In this document: piece after piece, positions 30,548-40,238 of the stretch | Position numbering within the stretch: position 1 is the first letter of the stretch | How the letters are laid out: the number at the start of each line of letters is the position of its first letter | Notes under the pieces: generated by a model | Seen by the model: the letters and a program-made list of their open reading frames with translations, nothing else | The model's database searches: none | What the model was told of the DNA's origin: nothing | Assembly (NCBI RefSeq): GCF_002930615.1 | Contig: NZ_PSNX01000001.1 | Location: forward strand, 248,001 to 312,000 | DNA: 64,000 bases | Origin: Caldimonas caldifontis | GTDB taxonomy: Bacteria > Pseudomonadota > Gammaproteobacteria > Burkholderiales > Burkholderiaceae_C | Direction of reading: 5' to 3' | Program-made: the position numbers and the translations under genes

Positions 30548-33500
30548 ATGGACAGCAAGCGTGACAGTCTGACGAGCGACGACCTGAGTTCCCTGGCGTG
30601 GGTCCAGGAGGAGTTGCGCAAGTCGCTCGACAATGCTCACAAGGCGCTGCGTCGCTTTCTGAAGGAAGCGGAGAGCGCGGCGGGCTCCGATGTGGACGCT
30701 GTCGATCCTTCCGTGTTGCGCACGGCGCGCCAGCAGCTTCATCAGGGGGTAGGGGCCCTCGAACTCGTGGGCATGCCCGCCGCAGCCACCGTGTTGCGTG
30801 CGAGCGAGGCGGCCGTTCAGCGCTACATCCAGAAGCCGCAGAAACTCGACGCGGCGGCCGTCGAGGCGATCGAGAAGGCGTCCTTTGGTCTGCTGGACTA
30901 TCTGTCCCGCCTGCTGGCCGGGCGCAAGGTTTCTTCGGTGTCGCTGTTCCCGCAGTACCGCGTGGTGCAGGAGCTGGCCGGCGCAGATCGGATTCATCCG
31001 GCCGACCTCTGGGCGGCCGACTGGCAATGGACCGAGGTGGCCGACGTGGCCGGGGTCACCCCGCGGGCGGCCGACGCTGCCACGCGCGCAGAACTCGAAC
31101 GCCTGCTGCTGGCGCTCATGCGCAACCAGTCCGCGAACCGCGCGGCACAGCAGATGAGCGATCTGTGCGCCGGGCTGGGCGCGGGTGCGCACCACCCGCA
31201 TGCCGCGACTTTCTGGAAGCTGGCGGCGGCCTTCTTCGAGGCGCTCTCGGTCAAGCTGTTGCCTCTGGATGTCTACAGCAAGCGTGTGGCATCACGCATC
31301 CTGGCCCAGTTCGGGATGATCGAGCGCGGTGAATCGGCTGTCTCCGACCGCCTGGCGCAGGACCTGCTCTTCTTCTGCGCCCAGTGTCGCCCCGAGGGGG
31401 CACAGGCGCCGCGTGTGCAGGCGGTGCGCCGGGCCTATCGCCTGGAAGCCCACGAACCGGTCAACTATGAGGTGTCGCACCTCGGCCGTTTCGACCCATC
31501 CCTCCTGGTGCAGGCCCGCAAGCGTGTGGCGGCCGCCAAGGATGCCTGGTCGGCGGTCGCAGGAGGCGAAATGCACCGCCTCCAGGGCCTGAACGAGCAG
31601 TTCAGCCTCGTGGGCGATTCCTTGCGCAAGATCTATCCGGCCGGAGAAGCCCTGGCCGATGCCCTGCTGCGTTCAGTGTCCCAGACGGTGGAAGCCGCCA
31701 GTGCGCCGCCGGCCGCGCTGGCCATGGAGGTGGCCACGAGCGTCCTCTACCTCGAGGCTTCGCTGGAAGACGCCGACTTCGACGATCCGCAGTTGGCCGA
31801 GCGGAGCAACCGACTGGCCGAGCGCATCGAGTCGGTGCGGCAGGGTCAACCGGCGCAGCCGCTGGAATCCTGGATGGAGGACCTGTATCGCCGCGTGTCC
31901 GATCGACAGACCATGGGCAGCGTGGTGCAGGAACTGAGGGCTTCGCTGGGCGAGGCCGAGAAGCAGATCGATCTGTTCTTCCGCAATCCTGCCGACCGCT
32001 CGGTGCTGGCCCCTGTGCCGGGGCAACTGGCAGCGATGCGTGGGGTGCTGTCGGTGCTGGGCATGGACCAGGCCTCCCAGGCCGTGCTGCGCATGCGCGA
32101 TGTGATCGACGATCTCCTGGCCACCGAGGTCAATCCTCAGTCTGCTGCGGCGACCGCCACCTTCGAACGGTTGGCCGGCAATCTTGGCGCGCTGGGTTTC
32201 CTCATCGACATGCTGAGCTACCAGCCGCAGATGGCGAAGTCGCTCTTCACGTTTGATGCTCAGCGCGGCGAACTCCGTCCGGTGATGGGGCGATCGTCCG
32301 AGCCACCGACGCCACCGGTCACGCTGGTGGAGCCACGTCTGATCGAAAAAGCGCAGGCGCTGGCCGAACAGGTGGAACGCGAGGACCTGCCCCTGGAGGC
32401 TTTGTCGGCCGAGTTGCAACGCCTGTCGGACGAGATCGTCGTGGCGGACCAGCCAGCCCTGGCAGAGCCTCTGCATCAGGCCCATGCTGCTGTCGAGCAG
32501 GCCACGCGCGGCGAGGCCGATGTCCAGTTCGTGCGCGATCAGGTCGTGCAGGCGGTCGCCGATTTCGTCTCGACCGCTTCGGACGCGGCAACGCTGGCGC
32601 CGGAACCGAAGCCAGCCGTTGCGGCCCCGACGCCTGCCACGCACTCCGGCCTGGAAGACGATGACGAGATGCGCTCCATCTTCCTGGAGGAAGCTCAGGA
32701 AGTGATGGGCACCGCCAGTGGAGCGCTGGACCTGCTGACCCGGTCCCCGGACGACATCGAACAGCTCACCACCGTGCGCCGAGCCTTCCACACGCTCAAG
32801 GGCAGCTCCCGCATGGTCGGTCTGAACGACTTTGGTGAGGCGGCGTGGGCCTGTGAACAGCTCTACAACACCTGGCTGGCCGATCAGAAGCCGGCCAGTG
32901 AAGACCTGATGGCCTTCACCGGCGAGGTGCTCGACTACCTGGCGGCCTGGATCGGTGAGATTGCAGCGCGTGTGGTACCCACCCATCACAGCGCGCCGGT
33001 GCGGGCAGCCGCTGACGTGATGCGTCTGGAAGGACGTCGAACCGCCGTCCATGCCCCGGGGGCCCCCACGGCGGTGTCGATGCCCGCGGAGCTGCCAGTG
33101 CTTGAGCCCGCCACGCCGCCGGCCCCCCCTGCGGTCGAATTGCCGGCGTTCTCGCTCGACCTGTCGGCGTTCGAAGACGCCGCCGCGACGGTGGCTCCTG
33201 CAGAGCCCGCGGCCGCAGTGCCGGCGCCCGACATGGAGCTCCCCGTAGCCGAGGCGGTGATCGATTTCGGCGATCTCAACCTCGATCTGGGAGATGGGGC
33301 TTCGACCGAGGTGATCGAAGCCGCGCCGGCGCTGCCCGACAACGTCGTGCCGCTGCCTGTGCGGGGTCCGGCGGTGGGTGAAACGCCGCCGCCTGTGGCC
33401 GCAGAAGCCGTGAGCGACCAGGTCAAGGTGGTGGGGCACCTGCGCATCGGCATTCCGTTGTTCAACATCTATCTCACCGAAGCGGATGAGCTGTCGCGCC

Positions 33501-36500
33501 GGTTGAGCACCGAGCTGGCCGAATGGGCCATGGAGCTTGACCGCCCGGTGGGCGAGGCCGCGGTGGCGCACGCCCACTCGCTGGCTGGCAGCTCGGCCAC
33601 GGTCGGCTTCAGCGACCTGTCGCAACTGGCGCGCCGGCTCGAACATGCCCTGATGCGCTCGCAGGCGATCGGCCGCGGTGATGAGGAAGAAGCCCGGCTT
33701 TTCGTGGATGTGGCCGATGAGGTGCGGCGTCTGCTGCACCAGTTCGCTGCCGGCTTCCTGAAGGAGCCTTCCCCCGAACTGCTGGCGCGCCTGGATGCGC
33801 ACGAGCTGCGCTCGGCGCGTCAGCTCGAGGCCCTGAATGCTCAAGCTGAGCCCGAGGACCAGCTCGACATGCCGGTGCTGGCCGAGGCGCCGGCGTTGGA
33901 GCCGGCGTTGGAGCCGGCTTTGGAGCCTGCCCCCGAGCCAGCGCCGCAGCAGCCCATGTCCCCCCCGGTCGTCCCGGCGCCGGCACAGCCCACGTCTGTG
34001 GCCCCTTTGCCTGACCTCGGCCGTACAGAGCTGCGCGAGCTGCCGGCCATGCAGACGCTTGCAGGGGGCGTGACCCATGTGACGGGGTTGCCGGGTGAAG
34101 GCCTGGACATCGATGACGATATCGACGCCGTCGATGCCGTGGACGCTGACCTTTTCCCGATCTTCGAAGAAGAGGCGCTGGAGTTGCTGCCGCAGCTGGC
34201 CGGCGAGTTGCGTGAGTGGCTGCGTCAGCCGGCCGACGTCCGTGCGGGCAATGCCTGCATGCGCACGTTGCACACCTTCAAGGGGGGGGCCCGCCTGGCG
34301 GGCGCCATGCGCCTGGGTGAACTCGCTCACCGGCTCGAGACGTCGATTGAACGGCTGCTGGCGCGCGGTGATGTCGCCGCCGAGGACGTGGAGCCGCTGG
34401 AGTCTCGGGTCGATGTGATCACGGCGGTCTTCGAGGCCTTGCGCCATCGGGACGCCCAGGCCTATGCCGACGCCACGGCGGCCGTTCAGGCCCGCCCGGA
34501 TGACGCGGCTGTGCTGGAGGCGCCGTCCTCGCCGATGCCGTTGATGGAGCACGTGGACCTCCCGGTGGCCGAGCCGGTGGCGCCGGTGCCGGTCGAAACC
34601 GCCCCGAAGGCCACCTCCGTGGCCGAAACGGCGCCGGCTGCGACGACGGCCGGGGATGCAGCGCCAACGCCCCCGATGGGCATCGACTGGTCGCGCTTCA
34701 CGCGGGCTGCGACGGCTGGAGGCGGTGCACAGCAAGCCACGCCGCGCACGACCGTCCAGGCCAACCAGGCTGCGGTGCGCGTGCGGCCACAACTGCTCGA
34801 TCGCCTGGTCAACCAGGCCGGCGAGGTGAGCATCACCCGCGCGCGACTGGAATCGGAGGTGAGCCAGATCAAGGGGTCGCTCACCGATCTGACCGACAAC
34901 CTGGAACGTCTGCGTCAGCAGCTGCGCGACATCGAGCTGCAAGCCGAAACCCAGATGGCGTCCCGCATGGAAGCCGCCAAGGCCGAAGGCCAGGCCTTCG
35001 ACCCACTGGAATTTGACCGTTTCACGCGCTTCCAGGAAATCACGCGCATGATGGCCGAGTCGGTTAACGACGTGGCGACCGTGCAGCGCGCCCTGCAGCG
35101 CACGCTGGAGACCACGGAAGATGAGCTGGCGGCTCAGGCACGTCTGACGCGCGACCTGCAGGACGACCTGCTGCGCACGCGCATGGTGGAGTTCGAGGGG
35201 CTGTCCGAGCGGCTGTATCGTGTCGTGCGCCTGGCGGCCAAGGAAACGGGCAAGCAGGTGCGCCTGGACATCGTCGGTGGCGCGATCGAAGTGGACCGCG
35301 GTGTGCTGGACCGGATGACGGCCTCCTTCGAGCACCTGCTGCGCAACTGCGTCACGCATGGCATCGAGCCTCCCGAACAGCGCGCCGCCGCAGGCAAGGA
35401 TCCGGCGGGCACGATCGTGGTGGCCCTGCATCAGGAAGGCAACGAAGTCGCGATCGAGTTCCGCGATGATGGCGCAGGTCTGAACCTGGCCCGCATCCGT
35501 GAGCGCGGCGTGGCCATGGGGTTGATCCGCGCCGAGGATCAGCACAGCGACGCCGACCTCGCCAATCTCATCTTCACGCCGGGCTTCTCCACGGCCGATG
35601 CGGTCACTGAGCTGGCCGGCCGCGGAGTTGGGATGGACGTTGTCCGCTCCGACGTGGCCGCGATGGGCGGACGCATCGAGACGGCCACGGCTGCTGGCCA
35701 GGGGACCAGCTTCAAGCTGGTCTTGCCCCTGACCACGGCCGTCACGCAGATCGTGATGCTGCGGTGTGGCACCGTCACGGTGGGCGTGCCTGCCAGCCTG
35801 ATCGAGATCGTGCGTCGCGCCAGCACTGAAGAGGTCAACCGGGCCTACGAAACCGGTGTGTACCTGCTGGGCGACCAGATGCTGCCCTTCTTCTGGATGG
35901 GGGCCCTGTTGCAGTCCAGCGGGCGCGGCCTGGAGGGGGGGCGCACCCTGCCTGTGGTGGTGGTGCGCAGTGCCCAGCAACGGGTCGCTCTGCACGTCGA
36001 TGAAGTGCTTGGCACGCAGGAAGTGGTGGTGAAGAACCTGGGTCCCCAGTTGTCACGCCTGCCGGGCCTGGCGGGCATGACGCTGCTGGCGTCTGGTGCC
36101 GTGGCCCTGATCTACAACCCGGTGGCGCTGGCCACGGTGTACGGTGAAGCCGCGCGGGCCCTCACGGCGGCGGCTCTGCACCCGTCCGCCGAAGCCGCGC
36201 GCCTGGCCGAGGTGGCCGCTCAGGAGCGTGCCGCCGCTGAGGAGCCAGCCACGCCGCTGGTGCTTGTGGTGGACGATTCGCTCACCGTGCGCCGCGTGAC
36301 GCAGCGTCTGCTGGCCCGTGAAGGCTACCGCGTATCGCTGGCCAAGGACGGCCTGGAAGCCCTCGAGCGCCTGGCCGAGGAGCGCCCGGCGGTGGTGCTC
36401 AGCGACATCGAGATGCCGCGCATGGATGGTTTCGACCTGGTGCGCAACATCCGCGCCGACAGCCGGCTGGCCGACCTGCCCGTGATCATGATCACCTCGC

Positions 36501-36640
36501 GCATCGCCCAGAAACATCGTGACTATGCAGTCGAACTGGGCGTCAATCACTACCTGGGCAAACCCTATAGTGAAGAGGAATTGCTGGCTTTGATCGGCCG
36601 TTATGTGGCGCAGGGGGCCGAGGCGCCGGTCGTACACTGA
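30548..36640 (+). CDS. pilL: Hybrid CheA-like histidine kinase PilL/ChpA with multiple Hpt domains
   Basis: Core kinase of the Chp system, 2030 residues. The N-terminal third is helical with a degenerate Hpt-like module (LHQGVGALELVGM). Three Hpt domains keep the phospho-histidine: near His748 (AFHTLKGSSRM), about residue 1009 (AHSLAGSSATVG) and about 1242 (TLHTFKGGARL). Acid- and Pro-rich linkers join them. The dimerisation helix covers about 1413-1520 and the HATPase about 1590-1730 (LLRNCVTHGIEPPEQR, AGRGVGMDVVRSDV). A CheW domain (about 1735-1870) and a receiver (about 1904-2025, Asp near 1953 in SDIEMPRMDG) finish it. It has fewer intact Hpt domains than Pseudomonas ChpA. It phosphorylates PilG and PilH. 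Confidence 0.95.
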   Translation: MDSKRDSLTSDDLSSLAWVQEELRKSLDNAHKALRRFLKEAESAAGSDVDAVDPSVLRTARQQLHQGVGALELVGMPAAATVLRASEAAVQRYIQKPQKLDAAAVEAIEKASFGLLDYLSRLLAGRKVSSVSLFPQYRVVQELAGADRIHPADLWAADWQWTEVADVAGVTPRAADAATRAELERLLLALMRNQSANRAAQQMSDLCAGLGAGAHHPHAATFWKLAAAFFEALSVKLLPLDVYSKRVASRILAQFGMIERGESAVSDRLAQDLLFFCAQCRPEGAQAPRVQAVRRAYRLEAHEPVNYEVSHLGRFDPSLLVQARKRVAAAKDAWSAVAGGEMHRLQGLNEQFSLVGDSLRKIYPAGEALADALLRSVSQTVEAASAPPAALAMEVATSVLYLEASLEDADFDDPQLAERSNRLAERIESVRQGQPAQPLESWMEDLYRRVSDRQTMGSVVQELRASLGEAEKQIDLFFRNPADRSVLAPVPGQLAAMRGVLSVLGMDQASQAVLRMRDVIDDLLATEVNPQSAAATATFERLAGNLGALGFLIDMLSYQPQMAKSLFTFDAQRGELRPVMGRSSEPPTPPVTLVEPRLIEKAQALAEQVEREDLPLEALSAELQRLSDEIVVADQPALAEPLHQAHAAVEQATRGEADVQFVRDQVVQAVADFVSTASDAATLAPEPKPAVAAPTPATHSGLEDDDEMRSIFLEEAQEVMGTASGALDLLTRSPDDIEQLTTVRRAFHTLKGSSRMVGLNDFGEAAWACEQLYNTWLADQKPASEDLMAFTGEVLDYLAAWIGEIAARVVPTHHSAPVRAAADVMRLEGRRTAVHAPGAPTAVSMPAELPVLEPATPPAPPAVELPAFSLDLSAFEDAAATVAPAEPAAAVPAPDMELPVAEAVIDFGDLNLDLGDGASTEVIEAAPALPDNVVPLPVRGPAVGETPPPVAAEAVSDQVKVVGHLRIGIPLFNIYLTEADELSRRLSTELAEWAMELDRPVGEAAVAHAHSLAGSSATVGFSDLSQLARRLEHALMRSQAIGRGDEEEARLFVDVADEVRRLLHQFAAGFLKEPSPELLARLDAHELRSARQLEALNAQAEPEDQLDMPVLAEAPALEPALEPALEPAPEPAPQQPMSPPVVPAPAQPTSVAPLPDLGRTELRELPAMQTLAGGVTHVTGLPGEGLDIDDDIDAVDAVDADLFPIFEEEALELLPQLAGELREWLRQPADVRAGNACMRTLHTFKGGARLAGAMRLGELAHRLETSIERLLARGDVAAEDVEPLESRVDVITAVFEALRHRDAQAYADATAAVQARPDDAAVLEAPSSPMPLMEHVDLPVAEPVAPVPVETAPKATSVAETAPAATTAGDAAPTPPMGIDWSRFTRAATAGGGAQQATPRTTVQANQAAVRVRPQLLDRLVNQAGEVSITRARLESEVSQIKGSLTDLTDNLERLRQQLRDIELQAETQMASRMEAAKAEGQAFDPLEFDRFTRFQEITRMMAESVNDVATVQRALQRTLETTEDELAAQARLTRDLQDDLLRTRMVEFEGLSERLYRVVRLAAKETGKQVRLDIVGGAIEVDRGVLDRMTASFEHLLRNCVTHGIEPPEQRAAAGKDPAGTIVVALHQEGNEVAIEFRDDGAGLNLARIRERGVAMGLIRAEDQHSDADLANLIFTPGFSTADAVTELAGRGVGMDVVRSDVAAMGGRIETATAAGQGTSFKLVLPLTTAVTQIVMLRCGTVTVGVPASLIEIVRRASTEEVNRAYETGVYLLGDQMLPFFWMGALLQSSGRGLEGGRTLPVVVVRSAQQRVALHVDEVLGTQEVVVKNLGPQLSRLPGLAGMTLLASGAVALIYNPVALATVYGEAARALTAAALHPSAEAARLAEVAAQERAAAEEPATPLVLVVDDSLTVRRVTQRLLAREGYRVSLAKDGLEALERLAEERPAVVLSDIEMPRMDGFDLVRNIRADSRLADLPVIMITSRIAQKHRDYAVELGVNHYLGKPYSEEELLALIGRYVAQGAEAPVVH
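33891..33938 (+). repeat. 12-base tandem repeat inside pilL linker
   Basis: Four consecutive 12-base units (CGGCGTTGGAGC twice exactly, then CGGCTTTGGAGC and a diverged copy) encode the Ala-Leu-Glu-Pro repeats of a linker between Hpt domains. Such units can vary in number by slippage without shifting the frame. Confidence 0.8.
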
Positions 36641-36670
36641 CCCGGTGCGTCTCCCGGCATACCGGATCCC

Positions 36671-37735
36671 ATGAACAAGCCCGTCCCCACGGCCATCGAC
36701 CACCTGGCAGCCCTCACGGGCTACCGGGACCGCGATCTGCTGGACGTGACGCTGGCCCATGCCCTCATGGACCTGCTCACGCCCAGGGGGGTGGCTGTGT
36801 ACAAGCTCGTGGGTGACGAGGGCGATCAGCGCTGGTTGCTGCGAGCACGACTGGACAGCGGACAACCCACAGCGGTTTCCGACCCCCCGTGGGTGGGCTT
36901 CGAGGCCCTGCCGCCCCGCGAGGAACTGGGGCATCTCGACGAAGGCCTCCGGACCCAAACCGTCATCTCGGTGTCGGCCGGTGACGAGGAGGCCGACGAG
37001 GCGGTGACGACCACGGTCTTTCCGCTGGTGGCCGAAGGGGATGCGCTGGGGGTGGTCGAAGTGCAGTCGTCCGAGAAGCTCACCGCCGGCATGAAGCGCA
37101 CGGTGTGCAGCATCCTGCGCATCTACCGCAACTTCCACGGGCTGCTCGACTACAGCGAGCGCGACACGCTGACAGGCCTGCTCAACCGCAAGACCTTCGA
37201 CGAGGCCTTCCTCAAGACGGCCCACGAAGGTGCGGCTTCGCTGAGCGAAAGCGGGGACGACCGCCGGCATGGCGGGGTGGGGCCGGTGAAACACTGGCTC
37301 GGCGTGGTCGATATCGACCACTTCAAGCAGGTCAACGATCGTTTCGGCCATCTGATCGGCGACGAGGTGCTGCTGCTGGTCGCGCGCATCCTGCGCAGCA
37401 CCTTCCGTTTCCAGGACCGCCTCTATCGCTTCGGTGGCGAGGAGTTCGTCGTCCTGCTGCGTTGCTCGGACGAGGCCGATGCGGCCCATGCGTTCGAGCG
37501 GCTGCGCTCCAACATGGAAGCCTACGTCTTTCCCCAGGCGGGCCATGTGACGGCCAGCATCGGCTTCACCCAGGTGCTGCCGACCGATGCACCCAGCGGG
37601 GCCTTCGAGCGGGCCGACCGTGCCGTGTACTACGCCAAGCAGAATGGCCGCAACCGTGTGTGCGGCCATGAGGCCCTGGTGCGCGAGGGCAAGCTGCACC
37701 TGGACGACAAGGTCGGTGACGTCGAGCTCTTCTGA
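36671..37735 (+). CDS. GGDEF diguanylate cyclase with N-terminal GAF-like domain
   Basis: A 354-residue enzyme that makes cyclic di-GMP. Residues 1-150 look like a GAF-type sensor (TVFPLVAEGDALGVVEVQSS). The GGDEF domain spans about 160-335 with the active site RFGGEEFVVLLR. The inhibitory site RFQD lies exactly five residues before it, so both catalysis and feedback binding appear intact. An extra glycine-rich insertion (SESGDDRRHGGVGPVKH) lies before the first conserved Asp. It follows pilL by 30 bases, so it is likely read with the Chp operon. Confidence 0.92.
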   Translation: MNKPVPTAIDHLAALTGYRDRDLLDVTLAHALMDLLTPRGVAVYKLVGDEGDQRWLLRARLDSGQPTAVSDPPWVGFEALPPREELGHLDEGLRTQTVISVSAGDEEADEAVTTTVFPLVAEGDALGVVEVQSSEKLTAGMKRTVCSILRIYRNFHGLLDYSERDTLTGLLNRKTFDEAFLKTAHEGAASLSESGDDRRHGGVGPVKHWLGVVDIDHFKQVNDRFGHLIGDEVLLLVARILRSTFRFQDRLYRFGGEEFVVLLRCSDEADAAHAFERLRSNMEAYVFPQAGHVTASIGFTQVLPTDAPSGAFERADRAVYYAKQNGRNRVCGHEALVREGKLHLDDKVGDVELF

Positions 37736-37744
37736 GGCACTGCG

Positions 37745-39223
37745 TCAGCGCACTTCCTTCACCACCGCATAGCGCGCCAGCGTGCGCTCGCGCGCGACAT
37801 CGTGCTGCACGATGGGCTGCGGATAGTGCTCACCCAGAACCAGGTTTGCGGCTGCCAGGTCCACCGGGCGAGCCTTCCACGGCGCATGCAATGCGGCATC
37901 GGGCAAGCCAGCCAGCTGAGGCAGGTAGCGACGGATGAACCGGCCTGACGGGTCGAACTTCTCGCTTTGCGTCACGGGGTTGAAGATGCGGAACCAGGGC
38001 TGGGCGTCGCAACCGCTGGAGGCCGCCCACTGCCAGCCCCCGTTGTTGGCGGCCAGGTCGAAATCATTGAGCTTCTCGGCAAAATAACGCTCGCCCCAGC
38101 GCCAGTCGATGCCCAGGTCCTTCACCAGGAAGCTCGCTGTCACCATGCGCAGGCGGTTGTGCATGTACCCGGTGTGGTTCAGCTGGGCCATGGCGGCATC
38201 CACCAGCGGATACCCCGTCCGTCCCTCGCACCAGGCCTGGAAGTGCGCCTGGGCCGTCTTGCCATGCTCCCAGCGGATGCGGTCGTACTCCGGGCGGAAG
38301 GCGCGCTTGACCACGTGTGGGTGGTGATGCAGCACCTGGTGGTAGAAGTCCCGCCAGATGAGCTCGCTCAGCCAGACCTCGGCGCCACGCGACCCGCCTC
38401 GGGCACGGTCCCAGGCCAGCCGGGCCAGTTCACGGATCGAGACGGTGCCAAAACGCAGGTGCACCGACAGGTAGCTCGGCCCTTTCACGGCCGGAAAGTC
38501 GCGCGTGTCGTGGTAGTCGTCGATGCGCTCGAGGAAATCGTCGAGCAGGGCACGAGCTCCGGTGCCGCCGGTGGGGATGGGCAGGTCTTGGAGGCCGGCA
38601 GGCTCGAATCCGATGTCGCCCAGCGTGGGCACCCCGGCCGCCCACCCGTCCGGACGAGCGGCCAGCGCGGCGGCATGACGAGCCACCGGGTAGGCCCGCA
38701 CATAAAAGGGAGAAAGCTTCTTCAGCCAGGCGTTCTTGTAGGGAGTGAACACGCCGTAAGGTGTGCCGGCGGCCGTCATCACCTCGTCCGTCTCGAAGAC
38801 CACCTGGTCTTTCGAGGTGTGCCACGCGATGCCGGCATGGGCCAGGTCACCCCGGACCCGGTTGTCACGCTCGACGGCGTGAGGCTCGTAGTCACGGTTG
38901 GCATAGACCGCCTGCACCCTCAGCTGCCGGGCCAGGGTCACGATCTCCGATGCTGCCGGGCCGTGGCGCACGATCAGCCCTGCGTGCGTCTGCCCATGCG
39001 CCTGGCCCAGGGCACGCAACTGGGTGTCCAGATCCACCAGGCTCTCGCGGATGAACTCCACCCGGCGGTCGGCCCGGGGCAGGGGGGTGAGGATGTCGGT
39101 GTCGAAGACAAAGGCACACCACACCCGCCGCGCCGAACGCAGTGCGTGGTAGAGGGCGGCATGGTCCTGGGCCCGCAGATCCCGGCGGAACCAGACGAGC
39201 GCGGTGTCGAGGGGCTTGTCCAT
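37745..39223 (-). CDS. phrB: Class I deoxyribodipyrimidine photolyase
   Basis: Blue-light flavoenzyme that splits cyclobutane pyrimidine dimers. It has 492 residues from the ATG at 39223, starting MDKPLDTALVWFRRDLR. The N-terminal antenna domain covers about 1-135. The FAD-binding domain has SYLSVHLRFGTVSIREL, LIWRDFYHQVL, TGYPLVDAAMAQLNHTGYMH and NNGGWQWAASSGCDAQPWFR, all typical of class I CPD photolyases rather than cryptochromes. Upstream in-frame extension is rejected as antisense to yqgE. It converges on the diguanylate cyclase gene. Confidence 0.95.
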   Translation of the reverse strand: MDKPLDTALVWFRRDLRAQDHAALYHALRSARRVWCAFVFDTDILTPLPRADRRVEFIRESLVDLDTQLRALGQAHGQTHAGLIVRHGPAASEIVTLARQLRVQAVYANRDYEPHAVERDNRVRGDLAHAGIAWHTSKDQVVFETDEVMTAAGTPYGVFTPYKNAWLKKLSPFYVRAYPVARHAAALAARPDGWAAGVPTLGDIGFEPAGLQDLPIPTGGTGARALLDDFLERIDDYHDTRDFPAVKGPSYLSVHLRFGTVSIRELARLAWDRARGGSRGAEVWLSELIWRDFYHQVLHHHPHVVKRAFRPEYDRIRWEHGKTAQAHFQAWCEGRTGYPLVDAAMAQLNHTGYMHNRLRMVTASFLVKDLGIDWRWGERYFAEKLNDFDLAANNGGWQWAASSGCDAQPWFRIFNPVTQSEKFDPSGRFIRRYLPQLAGLPDAALHAPWKARPVDLAAANLVLGEHYPQPIVQHDVARERTLARYAVVKEVR

Positions 39224-39259
39224 GGAGCGGGATGTTCGCAGAGGAATAGAATTCCTGCC

Positions 39260-39841
39260 ATGGCCGGCCCGCATTCCATCGATCTCACCAACCAGTTCCT
39301 CATCGCCATGCCCGGCATGGCCGACGACACTTTTGCCGGTGCCGTGGTTTACCTGTGCGAGCACACCGAGAAGGGGGCCCTGGGCCTGGTGATCAACAAG
39401 CCCATCGACATCAAGCTGAAGAACCTGTTCGAGAAGGTCGATCTCACGCTGGATCGCGAAGACCTGGCCGAGCAGCCGGTGTATTTCGGCGGGCCGGTCC
39501 AGACCGAGCGAGGCTTCGTGCTGCATGAGCCGCTCAGCGGCGACGGGGGGCACTACACCTCCTCGCTGCGCATCCCCGGCGGGCTGGAGATGACCACCAG
39601 CAAGGATGTCCTGGAGGCGCTGTCGCACGGCGCCGGCCCGAAGAAGGTGCTGGTCACCCTGGGCTACAGCGGATGGAGCGCCGGCCAGTTGGAGGACGAG
39701 ATCAGCCGCAACGGCTGGCTCACTGTGAACGCCGAGCCCTCCATCATCTTCGACACGCCGGTGCAGGACCGCTACGACCGCGCACTGTCGCTGCTGGGCA
39801 TCGATCCGCGCATGCTCTCCGGCGAGGCCGGTCATGCCTGA
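39260..39841 (+). CDS. YqgE/AlgH family protein
   Basis: A 193-residue conserved protein of the YqgE/AlgH family, whose biochemical role is unknown. It starts [20 protein letters not shown] and contains [25 protein letters not shown] and [15 protein letters not shown], all family signatures. It is divergent from the photolyase gene (36 bases) and overlaps ruvX by 8 bases, the very common yqgE-yqgF pair. A start further upstream would cross the photolyase start and is not supported. Confidence 0.92.
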   Translation: MAGPHSIDLTNQFLIAMPGMADDTFAGAVVYLCEHTEKGALGLVINKPIDIKLKNLFEKVDLTLDREDLAEQPVYFGGPVQTERGFVLHEPLSGDGGHYTSSLRIPGGLEMTTSKDVLEALSHGAGPKKVLVTLGYSGWSAGQLEDEISRNGWLTVNAEPSIIFDTPVQDRYDRALSLLGIDPRMLSGEAGHA

Positions 39842-40238
39842 TCCGGCCCAGCGCTTCCTGGCCTTCGACTTCGGGATGAAGCGCGTCGGCGTGGCCAGCG
39901 GCAACGGGCTGCTGAACACGGCCGAGCCGCTGCGCACCGTGGCCGCCGAGGGCGAGGCCCGATTCGAAGCCCTGGGGCGTCTGATCCGCGAGTGGCAGCC
40001 CGACGCCCTGGTGGTGGGCGTGCCCTTCCATCCCGACGGCGCCGAGCACGAGAACACGCGCCGCGCGCGCCGATTCGCGCGCCAGCTGCACGGACGTTTC
40101 GGCCTGCCGGTCCACGAGGTGGACGAACGCTACACCACCGCCGAGGCCCTGGCCGAGGGTGCCCGCGATGCCGACGCGGCAGCGGCCTGCCTCATCCTCG
40201 AGCAGTTCCTGCGTGCATCACGAAAGACCCCCGCATGA
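39834..40238 (+). CDS. ruvX: Holliday junction resolvase-like protein RuvX/YqgF
   Basis: RNase H-fold nuclease of 134 residues needed for 16S rRNA 5' end maturation and proposed as a Holliday junction resolvase. Metal Asp is in [15 protein letters not shown] and the later acidic motif in [29 protein letters not shown] closes the fold. It overlaps yqgE by 8 bases and pyrR by 4, so the three are translationally coupled. Confidence 0.95.
   Translation: MPDPAQRFLAFDFGMKRVGVASGNGLLNTAEPLRTVAAEGEARFEALGRLIREWQPDALVVGVPFHPDGAEHENTRRARRFARQLHGRFGLPVHEVDERYTTAEALAEGARDADAAAACLILEQFLRASRKTPA

Noticed and set aside
31673-35995. 1440-residue open frame antisense to pilL
   Set aside because: Same shadow effect; the plus strand encodes full CheA-like domains.
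39224-40057. In-frame N-terminal extension of the photolyase
   Set aside because: It runs antisense to yqgE and ruvX and lacks family similarity; MDKPLDTALVWFRRDLR is the normal start.
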